This document shows positions 1-7,289 of a stretch of 16,546 bases of DNA, piece by piece. Positions within the stretch are counted from its first letter, which is position 1. Each line of letters begins with the position of its first letter. The DNA comes from Vairimorpha apis BRL 01 (taxonomy: Eukaryota > Microsporidia > Nosematidae): the NCBI GenBank assembly GCA_000447185.1, contig KE647107.1, positions 1-16,546 on the forward strand, in the 5' to 3' direction. The notes beneath the pieces were generated by a model. It did no database searches. It had not been told where the DNA came from and saw only the letters and a program-made list of their open reading frames with translations. The translations under genes were made by a program, and so were the position numbers.

Positions 1-1976
1 TTTTAACATATTTTAATATATATAATTTAACTTTTCCATAAACATTTTTCAAATTTATCTCAAAAATATTATTTTAAAAAAAAATTTTAAGATACATTGA
101 TAAAAAAAATTTATTTTTTTGATTTAAATATATAGAATAAAAAATGCATTTATATAAAATATACTAAAATTTATGTACATCAAAGTTTAATATGTATAAA
201 ATAATAAAATACTTTTTAATTCAAAAAATATTTAGGTTTTATATTTTAAAAATTTTATATCTTAAATACAAATTAAGTAAATTTACACCATAACATGTTT
301 ATTTTTTCTTCTTTTATTTTTAATACTACATCAAAACTTTATTTTAATACTTTATAGATATAATTTAATTTAATTCCTACGTTAATTTTTTACACTTTAT
401 TACATTTTTATATATTTACAATATATGCCTTCGTATCACTTAAAAAATTTACATATGACCACAATTATAAACAAAATTTTCTTTTTATTTAAGAAATATC
501 TAACATATATTTTATACTAAATAAAATATGTTATAATAAAAAAATGTTTAAATTATAAAAAGACAAATGTAAAATTTTTACAAATAAAAAAAATCAACCA
601 TATAATTTAAAAATTAAATATAAACTTTTTACTAATAAATAAAGCTTTTATTTTATTAATTTTAAAATTATCTTATCATTAAATATAATTAAATTTTTTT
701 ACAGTATATAGCTCATAATTTGTATAAATTTAACATTTTTGATTTTATAACATTTGCTTGTTAATTCAAAATAAATATTTAAAATTAATTATGTGATATG
801 TGTTAGATAAACGAAAAAAATAATAAATAAAGAAAATGAAAAAAACTTATAAGATTAACATGTACATCATTTTTTTATAACTATTAAAAACCATAAAGTC
901 TTAAAGTTTAGCACAATCTATTACATGCAAGAAAGTAAATTTTTATATAATTCATAAATTAAAAAATAAAACAAATTACTTTAGTTTTTAAAAAGTATAA
1001 AAAGTGTAATATTAAATTTAACTATTTTAGCCAAATATTTTTGACACATGTTGTTTATCTTTCTTAAAAAAATAAAACTTAATTATTATGAATTAAATAA
1101 TATCTTAATTTTATTATAAATTACATAAATTTAAAAAAGTTAAATATGATACATATAAAAGTGCGATTTTTCATTAAAATAAAAATTGACATGATTTAAT
1201 ACGAAAGTAACAGCTCTTATTTATAATTTTTAATCAAGTCAAAATTTACAATGCAGTATAAATATCAAAACAATAGAATAATTATTATTTTTATAAAACA
1301 AAATCTCATTTTTATTTTTAAATAATAAATCACTGTTTTAAATAATTTTATAGGCATATAAACTGTTAACAGATACATAAAACTTTTATAAATATATTAT
1401 TTAATTATTAAAAATTAGTATCGATTCTTTTGTTATAATAAATATTTTAAATTTTTATCATTTAAAACATATGGATGTTTTTAAAGAAAATTTTAATATA
1501 AATTTATTTTGTTTTTTTAACACAAACGGTATATTAATATATAAATTATGTAAAATAAACAATTTTATTAAATATCTAAAATTGGTCATTTTATATTAGA
1601 TAAAAAAAAAATTAAAATTTTTTCATATTTTTTTTATTTATATTTAAAGTTTAATTTTTATCTATACTATTTAATTTATAAGAATTAAAAAAATAAAAAT
1701 TTTTATTATTTGAATAAATTTAAATTTGTCTTGTTAATAATTGTTTTTTTCAAAACATTATAACAAAATCTATAAAATATATATTAACTTTTAAAATTTA
1801 AAATAAATTAAACTATAAACTTATAATTTTACAAATTAATTTATTTTAAGCAAAAAAACGTATTTTAAACTTAAATTAATATTATATTAAATAAATTTTT
1901 AAAAGTCTTTTTATGGTGTATGTTTTTGATATGTATAAGAAGAATATAATTTATTGGGTTATAATATTCACCTGAT
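1..1976. other. AT-rich intergenic spacer, no gene seen
   Basis: Nearly pure A/T sequence with frequent stops in all six frames. I found no tRNA-like T-loop, no credible coding stretch and no long repeat. It ends where the GC content rises sharply at the retroelement relic. Confidence 0.75.
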
Positions 1977-2530
1977 TCATTTTTGTTTAATTGACAATAA
2001 TATTTTTACCATTGAGATTACTATTTGTTTCTCACCGTGTTTTTCTTTACTCTTATCATTGAAGGACATTTTGTTTTCAAAGCGTTTTGGTTTCGCCTCC
2101 TCAATAATATTAACTTCATATGGTTTTCGTATTAATAGTTTCTCCACTGCATCTCCTTTCTCATCCTCTACAGCTTCACTCCAATAGTGTCCTCGTCTTC
2201 GCTCTAGAGAGATAGACTCTAAAGTTTTCTTTAGAACTAATGATTGTATATATGATTCGAGGTTTGGTTGAATTTCGAGCTCTTTAATGTGTCTTTTGTG
2301 GTATTTAGTCACCACACCGTCCCATGTCATCACATATGGTACTATCCTTGTCTTACACTTATGTATTATACCAAGTTCATTTGCAAGTAGGTCATATTTC
2401 CTAAGTTTTTCATTTTCGACCAATGAAAGTTGATCCTGATTGGTTATTCCAACCTCTACTATAAAAATTTCCCTTTTTTTTGTCTATTACCATGATATCG
2501 AGCTTATTATGGCTGACTTTAATGTCAGTT
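1977..2530 (-). mobile_element. 5'-truncated non-LTR retrotransposon relic (R2/NeSL-like C-terminal endonuclease end)
   Basis: The minus strand encodes the last ~180 codons of a retroelement Pol, in a clear GC-richer island. Visible motifs in order are DIKVSHNKLDIMVIDKK, then EIFIVEVGITNQDQL, KLRKYDLLANELG, PYVMTWDGVVTKYHK and ESYIQSLVLKKTLESISLER, ending in TGA at 1977. The LD...EVG arrangement resembles the restriction-like (PD-(D/E)XK) endonuclease at the C-terminus of R2/NeSL-type elements, here with LD where PD is usual. Family assignment rests on recalled similarity to microsporidian Pol proteins. The reading frame breaks at an eight-base run (2474-2481), where removing one base or adding two joins the halves. 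Homology stops abruptly near 2530, and no reverse transcriptase domain follows, so this is a dead fragment. 5' truncation is typical of target-primed reverse transcription. Confidence 0.72.
2474..2481 (-). other. Frame break in the retroelement relic
   Basis: The upstream part (ending ...MVIDKK) and the downstream part (starting REIFIVEVGIT) are in different frames and meet at this run of eight A residues on the coding strand. One base removed or two added restores one continuous domain. Decay is the simplest cause in an already truncated element. Confidence 0.65.
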
Positions 2531-2816
2531 GATATGTATAAATTAAATATTATTTTACAATTATACAACTTAAATAATAAAAAAGAAACATTTCCTACAT
2601 TAATTCAACTTTTAAAAAAAATTTTCATTTATTTGGCATAACTTTTGTTTTTAATTGTAAGTATTTATATTTTTTTAGTTCATTTAAATTTAATTATATA
2701 TTTTTTAATATGCTTCAAATATTAATTTTGCTTTAAAAAAATATATCATAAAATCCAAAATAAATTTAATTTAATATTACTTTTAATTTATTTTTTCTAA
2801 ACAAAAAAAACACTTG
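2531..2816. other. AT-rich spacer, promoter region of the membrane-protein gene
   Basis: A/T-only sequence between the retroelement relic and the intron-containing gene. No gene or strong repeat is visible. The last bases lead into the CCC motif before the start codon. Confidence 0.6.
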
Positions 2817-2822
2817 CCCTTA
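2817..2822 (+). promoter_or_regulatory. CCC-type microsporidian start-proximal motif
   Basis: The triplet CCC followed by TTA sits directly before ATG 2823 in otherwise GC-free DNA. CCC/GGG-like motifs just upstream of start codons are described for microsporidia. It supports ATG 2823 as the start. EDC3 has almost the same arrangement (CCCTTAA before ATG 10951). Confidence 0.6.
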
Positions 2823-3230
2823 ATGATTCATATAGATGATAAAATGGAGATGGTAAGTGAAAAATAATTTTGTAATTTATAGCTAATTACGACATCCATG
2901 GTAATATTATTTTCTATAGTATCACCTTTATATTTTTACGGATACATATTTATAATATTAATAGTAACTTATGCATTTTTCAATAGTTTAATCAAGTTTA
3001 TTCCTTTGGATTTTAAGTTGAAAAAAATTTCTTATATTTTTTCTAAAATTTTATTAATTATAGGATTATTTTTTATTATTGATAATGTTTTTGTTATGAG
3101 AATAGGATATAAAAATTGTAGTACTTGTTTGAAAATGACAAAAAAAGGAATTATATTTAATTCTTTTTTATTAAGCATATATGTATTTTATATTGTATAT
3201 TTGATATTATTTTGTGATTTAAAAAAATAA
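2823..3230 (+). CDS. Small multi-pass membrane protein with a 30-nt intron, function unknown
   Basis: The spliced gene is exon 1 at 2823-2852 (MIHIDDKMEM) joined to exon 2 at 2883-3230, giving about 125 residues. Without splicing only 110 residues from ATG 2898 remain. The start was chosen because it follows a CCC motif, and the GTAAGT...TAG intron joins the exons in frame. The protein is strongly hydrophobic. A long segment around residues 11-45 could hold two membrane helices, and two more lie near 55-80 and 97-119. A small polar loop has a CxxC pair (NCSTCLK) and the C-terminus is FCDLKK. The dilysine-like end hints at the ER, but this is inference. I do not recognise the family. The stop codon overlaps an AATAAA signal. 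Confidence 0.68.
2853..2882 (+). other. Candidate 30-nt spliceosomal intron
   Basis: The sequence begins GTAAGT and ends TAATTTATAG. Removing exactly 30 bases fuses exon 1 to the downstream ORF in frame. The intron itself contains an in-frame TAA, so retention would end translation early. Position near the start codon, small size, a perfect 5' site and an A-containing TAAT element just before the 3' AG all fit known microsporidian introns. The length is a multiple of three, but read-through is blocked by the stop. Confidence 0.72.
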
Positions 3231-3231
3231 A
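3226..3231 (+). terminator. AATAAA polyadenylation signal overlapping the stop codon
   Basis: AATAAA spans the TAA stop of the small membrane-protein gene. Signals this close imply a very short 3' UTR, a habit of microsporidian genes. In such AT-rich DNA the hexamer also arises by chance. Confidence 0.4.
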
Positions 3232-3370
3232 TATACATTGCAATTATAAATAAAAGAAATTTAACTTAATAAATAATAATATATATTAAATTTTTAAAAA
3301 TATATAAAATTTTAAATCATAACATAACGCTAAATTTTTGCTTAACATAATTTTCAATAAATAACCAAAT

Positions 3371-3376
3371 TTTATT
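3371..3376 (-). terminator. AATAAA signal overlapping the P1 stop codon
   Basis: On the coding (minus) strand the end reads TTTTAATAAAATT, so AATAAA shares bases with the TAA stop of the P1 gene. This matches the ends of the membrane-protein and Cys-rich genes. Confidence 0.4.
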
Positions 3377-3698
3377 AAAATAGATCATCGAAGTCAACAG
3401 CTACATCCTCAACCTCCTCAGGTTCTTCTTCTTTTTGTTTTTCTTCAACTTTATTATCATTTGTTACTGCGGCATTTACTTGAACTGATGATGATTTAGA
3501 AACGGAAGTTAACATTGATTTCATTTTTATAGGATTTGCTTCAAAAAAAGAAGCAAATTTTTTTTGTCCTTCAATTCCAAGTTCTTTTAATATTGCAAGA
3601 ATTTTTTCAATTGTAACATCTTGTTGGTTAGAGTATATAAATAAAGCAGAAAGAGCGTAAAGTTTTTTTAAATTTTCGTTACTTGTAGCGTTTAACAT
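3375..3698 (-). CDS. RPP1: 60S acidic ribosomal protein P1
   Basis: P1 pairs with P2 on P0 to form the lateral stalk of the large ribosomal subunit, which recruits translation GTPases. The 107-residue product has the usual P1 length. A helical N-terminal dimerisation domain (residues ~8-60, with LYALSALFIYSN and VTIEKILAILKELGIE) is followed by a short hinge and an acidic lysine/glutamate tail ending VDFDDLF, a variant of the usual MGFGLFD end that binds elongation factors. The N-terminal pattern fits P1 better than P2. The ORF can be extended to 3779, adding 27 hydrophobic residues not found in P1 proteins. I prefer ATG 3698 because a CCC motif and an AAATTT-rich stretch, both seen before microsporidian ribosomal protein genes, lie between the two ATGs. 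AATAAA overlaps the stop. Confidence 0.85.
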   Translation of the reverse strand: MLNATSNENLKKLYALSALFIYSNQQDVTIEKILAILKELGIEGQKKFASFFEANPIKMKSMLTSVSKSSSVQVNAAVTNDNKVEEKQKEEEPEEVEDVAVDFDDLF

Positions 3699-3760
3699 TA
3701 TCGAGCCAGAAAGTATGGGATATAAAAAAATAAAAAATTTATATGGTAAATTTTTTTTAT
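3699..3760 (-). promoter_or_regulatory. Ribosomal-protein-type start region with AAATTT stretch and CCC
   Basis: Upstream of the chosen P1 start the minus strand reads ATAAATTTTTTATTT and then CCC at 3717-3719, about 18 bases before ATG. AAATTT-like and CCC-like signals are described ahead of microsporidian ribosomal protein genes. The spacing is longer than at the other genes here. Confidence 0.45.
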
Positions 3761-3779
3761 TATTGTGGGCCTTTAACAT

Positions 3780-4169
3780 TTAAAAATAAACACTTTAAAA
3801 TAGTAACATTTAATATAGACATTTTATTATAATAAATTCATTTATGCGAAAAAATTACAATCAGTACAGCTGTTATAATTAAATATTTATTAGAAAATTT
3901 GTTTTTTTTATAATAAAAATGAGAAAATCGTATAATATATATTCCAAATTGAGATTATAATTAATATATTAAAAATGTATTTTATATCACGAGTATTTAT
4001 CTAAAAAAATAATTGTAATATAAAAAATAAACAATAATAATTATTATAATTTTAATCTTCATGTTTTTTTATAAAAAAATTAAAATTAATATTTCGTAAG
4101 ACTGACAACCTTTAATAAAATTTATAAAATTTTTAGCTTTTAAAAAGCAATTTTATTTTAATGTTACAT
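3780..4169. other. AT-rich spacer
   Basis: No ORF of note, RNA gene or repeat is visible. It carries the 3' flank of the 228-residue gene (AATAAA on the minus strand at 4152-4157) and the upstream flank of P1. Confidence 0.6.
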
Positions 4170-4856
4170 CTATAACTTTTTAAATTTTAAAAAAAAATTA
4201 AAATAACTAATAGTTAATTTCTGAAAAAAAATTTCTAGCTTATGTAAATTTTCTGCTTCCTCATAAACATCTTCAACAATATCATTATCAAAATTCATTT
4301 TAAGATATATATCATCATCAATTTTATCTTTAATAGCTTTGTATACTTTTTCTCTAAGCATTTTTTGTTTGTTTATTGATTTTAGTCTGTACATGTCTAA
4401 AACAACATCCTCCATACCATCTAAATCAAGATAATTTTTAAAAACGTCAATAATATATTTTAAAGCTCCCATATTATATCTATGTTTTTTAACATTACTA
4501 GGATCAAATCCTATTTCACTTAATTCAGCTGCTTTTTTACTAGTTTCTACAAATCCTACATTACTAATAATTTTATGATTAAGAATATCATGCACTATAT
4601 TGTTTTTATTTAAAATTGAAACTCCTTTCATAATGTTTTCATTAATTCCGTTTCTAATTACAGTATTAATTGTAGCTGTCCTTTCGTTTAACAGTACGGA
4701 AGAATCTACAATTGCAGGAATAAACTTTGGCTGAATTTTTTGTAAGGCTTCCAATTCATGTTTTATTAATTTGAATTCTTGTTTATCATAATCTTTTAAA
4801 AATGCAAAAGGATTTTCATTACTAACAAAATCATAAAAATTTTTTGCATCTGACAT
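4170..4856 (-). CDS. Unrecognised 228-residue helical protein
   Basis: I do not recognise this protein. It is intact and begins MSDAKNFYDFVSNENPF. It is charged, without a signal peptide or transmembrane segment, and looks mostly alpha-helical. A conserved-looking middle part (DSSVLLNERTATINTVI, residues ~51-67) precedes a short segment with GFDPSNVKKHRYNMGALKYI (~116-135) and an acidic region around 180-200. The final residues (ISYFNFFLKFKKL) are Phe-rich. The start is well supported, because CCC abuts the ATG directly (CCCATG), the microsporidian initiation motif. A downstream AATAAA lies about 13 bases past the TAG stop. Codon use and composition resemble the neighbouring genes. A soluble cytosolic or nuclear scaffold role would be guesswork. 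Confidence 0.75.
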   Translation of the reverse strand: MSDAKNFYDFVSNENPFAFLKDYDKQEFKLIKHELEALQKIQPKFIPAIVDSSVLLNERTATINTVIRNGINENIMKGVSILNKNNIVHDILNHKIISNVGFVETSKKAAELSEIGFDPSNVKKHRYNMGALKYIIDVFKNYLDLDGMEDVVLDMYRLKSINKQKMLREKVYKAIKDKIDDDIYLKMNFDNDIVEDVYEEAENLHKLEIFFQKLTISYFNFFLKFKKL

Positions 4857-4859
4857 GGG
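4857..4859 (-). promoter_or_regulatory. CCC motif immediately before ATG
   Basis: On the minus strand the start reads TTACCCATGTC, so CCC touches the start codon. It is the closest example in the window of the microsporidian CCC-type signal and fixes the start of the 228-residue gene. Confidence 0.6.
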
Positions 4860-5221
4860 TAAATAAATAAAAAATTAAAATATATTAGTGTAGAAATAAA
4901 AGTATTATTTTTTTTATAATATCTAATATGAAAATTTTAATAATTGAAATTTTATTATCACTTAATTTATTTTTTAAAGTTAAATATGTAAATGGTATTC
5001 GTATAAAAAAATATACAAATGTTTTTAAATTGAATATAATATCACCATTAAATATACATTTAAAAATATTAAATCAATAAAAAACAACATTGTTTAAAAA
5101 CATGTTAAAAATTTACTTATTGTATTTATTTTAGATATTATTTTATTATTAACATCAATAATTTTTATTTGATATATGTATTTGGTTTATTTCAATATAT
5201 TTATTTTACTAATTTTAAATA
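4860..5221. other. AT-rich spacer
   Basis: No coding potential, RNA gene or clear repeat. It separates the 228-residue gene from the repeat and TTAA-element cluster. Confidence 0.55.
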
Positions 5222-5278
5222 AAAATTATTATTGTGTTAAATTCTATTTATGTTAAAAAAATTTAATTTTACTATTAA
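5222..5278 (+). repeat. Direct repeat, left copy (interrupted by the TTAA element)
   Basis: The left and right copies share 23 identical bases at the start (through GTGTTAAATTC) and at least 12 at the end (TTTTACTATTAA), with a diverged middle of similar length. The left copy ends exactly at the TTAA where the inverted-repeat element begins. Confidence 0.7.
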
Positions 5279-5490
5279 CACGTTGACGTCATTTTTATAT
5301 TCGATATTTTAGTGAAAAGCACAATTTTTATTTCATAATTGTTAATTAAAGAAAATTTTATTGAGAAGTCACATTCACAAAATTAGTTATATTATTTTTA
5401 GTTAATATTATAAAAAATATGATGGAAGTCATTTTATCTACATCAACGAGCGATCGACTGATATAGACATCATTTGCATCAACGTGTTAA
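5275..5490. mobile_element. Candidate MITE: TTAA duplications and CACGTTGA inverted ends
   Basis: TTAA at 5275-5278 is followed by CACGTTGACG. At the other end CATCAACGTG is followed by TTAA at 5487-5490. The termini are therefore perfect 8-base inverted repeats (9 of 10 matching) directly inside a TTAA target duplication, with a 208-base core that has no coding capacity. A TTAA duplication is the hallmark of piggyBac-type transposition, which makes this a plausible non-autonomous piggyBac element. The ends lack the common CCY start, so the superfamily is uncertain. Subterminal repeats support a transposon. CATCAACG recurs at 5441 and 5477, and a GTCATTTT(T)AT motif occurs near both ends. GC is higher than in the flanks. 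Confidence 0.62.
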
Positions 5491-5507
5491 AACTATTAAT
5501 ATCTTAT

Positions 5508-5565
5508 AAAATTATTATTGTGTTAAATTCCAATAATTTTAAAGAAATTTTTATTTTACTATTAA
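5508..5565 (+). repeat. Direct repeat, right copy (uninterrupted)
   Basis: Second copy of the 57-58 base repeat, starting AAAATTATTATTGTGTTAAA and ending TTTTACTATTAA. It continues into ordinary AT-rich DNA rather than into the TTAA element, so it resembles the unoccupied state of the insertion site. Confidence 0.7.
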
Positions 5566-6021
5566 AATAATTTTTATAGTTTAAAATAAAAAAAATTAAA
5601 TAATAATAAAAGTTATTTATAATTTGGTTTGTATAATTAATTTTTTATATTCTTATTTTAAACATAAATAAAAATAAAAAAATTTTAAATAATTAATTTA
5701 ATAAAAATAAAAAAATTTTAAGATATATTTAAAAAATAATATTTATAATAATGATAATTTTAAATTTTCAAATTTATGAGTGAGTGTTCTAATCTGATTA
5801 TTGTTTAAAAAGATAAACATATTTACTAATTTATAAAATATTTAAAGATTATGTAATATATATTGATTAATAAAAATGATTAGTAAAATATATTTATATT
5901 TTGTAAAACTAAAAAAGTTTTTTTCAAAAATATTAAATTCTGACTTTGAAATATTGTTTTTAATAAAAATTATATAATAAATGAAGTAATTTATGGTTTA
6001 ACATGAAGAAATAATTAAATT
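5566..6021. other. AT-rich spacer
   Basis: No gene, RNA or strong repeat visible between the direct repeat and the 3' end of the Cys-rich gene. Confidence 0.55.
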
Positions 6022-6027
6022 TTTATT
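6022..6027 (-). terminator. AATAAA signal overlapping the stop of the Cys-rich gene
   Basis: On the minus strand the coding end reads ATAAAATAAAAATT, placing AATAAA across the TAA stop. It is the third gene in the window with this overlap. Confidence 0.4.
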
Positions 6028-7289
6028 TTATAATCATAAATGCAATGGAGCAAATATTAATTGTTATTAATATAAAAATTATAAATTTCAACAAAGATTT
6101 CTTTGTATTAAAATATTTGCATAAAAGCAAAAAAATTATCGATATTGAAAAAAATCCACTTGAAATCTCATAAGTATTTAGATTGTTATAATCAATAGTT
6201 GTTTTTGACACAGAAAAATTATTTTGTTTATTATTTATATTTTTGAATAAAGATATTTTTGTATTGTTTGTAGAATTTAATAGTAACTTATGATCAAAAT
6301 TTACTCGACTTAATAAAGCCAATTTATTTTTTAAGTTTAATAAATCAGTTTCATTTTTTTCATTTTCAGATAAATATTTTAACTTATTTATTTTAGATAA
6401 TTTTTCTGCCGAAAATTTTACTTCTTCATTTAAAGCCAAAAATTCAGTAGTCTGTTCTTCATTAATTTCGTAATTACTAAAAGATAAATTTCTTAAATTT
6501 GAGTCTAATTTAAAGTAATTTTTTATAGATTTTTTACTTTGTTCTGGTTTTTTAACAGGATAAAGGCTTCTTAGAATTTTTTGTAATTTTTGACTTTTAA
6601 CAATTGATGTAAAATTTCTCATTGATAGTGGTCCCAGATTATTAACAATGGCTTCTCCAATATCTTGAATCAAAGATTTTTTATTTAAATACTTTTTAAA
6701 TCCTTCAGAAACATCTAAAATTTCTTTTATCAAATTAAATGCAACATTAAATTTCCTTTGCTTACAATTTAAATTTAAAAACTGTTTTTCAAATTTAACA
6801 CAATCTTTAATTTTTATACATTCTTCTCTAAAAAAAATAAATAACATTTAAAATCATCATTTTTCATTTTATTATTACAAAAGTCATAAAGTACTTCTTT
6901 ATAACCTCCCATATGAACCATTTTATTGTTATATATTTTATATTTAGAAATGTTATATGATTCAAATGAATCATATAAAAAAGGACTTACAGGAAAACTT
7001 GAACAATCTTTATATGATGCTGAAAACACATCTATATTTTTTTATTTTTACAAATTTTATTTAATGGATCAAGTATACTTTTGATTTCTTTAAGACATTT
7101 AAATTCACATTTACAAACGGGTCTGCTCATTGCAAATAAACAACTAGGTATATCTTTGTAACCATTTTTAACATTTAAAAAATAATCTTTTTTTTCAAAA
7201 TTTTCTTTTTCACATACATTCTTTAAAAAATAATAATTTATGATGACTTGTTTTTTCCAATTTTCTGTAGTAGGCAATTTTTTGCTCAT
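6023..7289 (-). CDS. Unrecognised Cys-rich membrane-anchored protein, split by two frame breaks
   Basis: Three consecutive minus-strand ORFs (7289-7032, then a frame open to 6814, then one to 6023) join into one protein of about 420 residues if one base is added at each of two runs. These are seven bases at 7037-7043 and eight at 6830-6837. The product starts MSKKLPTTENWKKQV. Its first ~200 residues carry about a dozen cysteines, including VCKCEFKC. A charged helical middle part follows, and two hydrophobic segments lie near the C-terminus (GFFSISIIFLLLC and FIIFILITINICSIAFMII). There is no signal peptide, so tail anchoring is likely, but this is inference. I do not recognise the family. It may be a lineage-specific gene or a young pseudogene. 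No CCC motif precedes the start. AATAAA overlaps the stop. Confidence 0.6.
6830..6837 (-). other. Second frame break of the Cys-rich gene, at U UUU UUA
   Basis: The middle and last ORFs overlap here. A -1 shift within eight T residues on the coding strand joins ...KCYLFF to REECIKIKD. In the zero frame the codons TTT TTT TTA contain T TTT TTA, the classical -1 slippery heptamer. One missing base in the assembly explains it equally well. A TTTTTTTTAG 3'-splice-like end is also present, but no matching short intron was found. Confidence 0.55.
7037..7043 (-). other. First frame break of the Cys-rich gene
   Basis: The first ORF ends in TAG at 7032. A one-base addition in this seven-base run continues ...CKNKK into NIDVFSASYKD in the next frame, which is open from 7045 and has the same style of composition. 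No canonical slippery heptamer is in the right phase (it reads T AAA AAA). Confidence 0.55.

Noticed and set aside
1954..2187. Plus-strand ORF of 77 codons
   Set aside because: It is the antisense shadow of the retroelement Pol fragment, which has recognisable motifs on the minus strand.
2898..2900. ATG 2898 as the start of the membrane protein
   Set aside because: The spliced model gives a CCC-supported start at 2823 with an exact GT-AG junction. ATG 2898 remains a fallback if splicing does not occur.
3699..3779. Hydrophobic N-terminal extension of P1 (27 residues)
   Set aside because: P1 proteins lack it, and the CCC and AAATTT signals lie inside it, so it is more likely a 5' leader.
5271..5499. 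An 8-base ACTATTAA target duplication around the inverted-repeat element
   Set aside because: With that duplication the inverted ends would not be terminal on the right side. TTAA places them exactly at the ends.
6830..7010. An intron between GTAAGT (in CCTGTAAGTCC) and TTTTTTTTAG in the Cys-rich gene
   Set aside because: It would remove about 150 bases of open, coding-like sequence, and is much longer than the typical intron size suggested by the 30-nt example.
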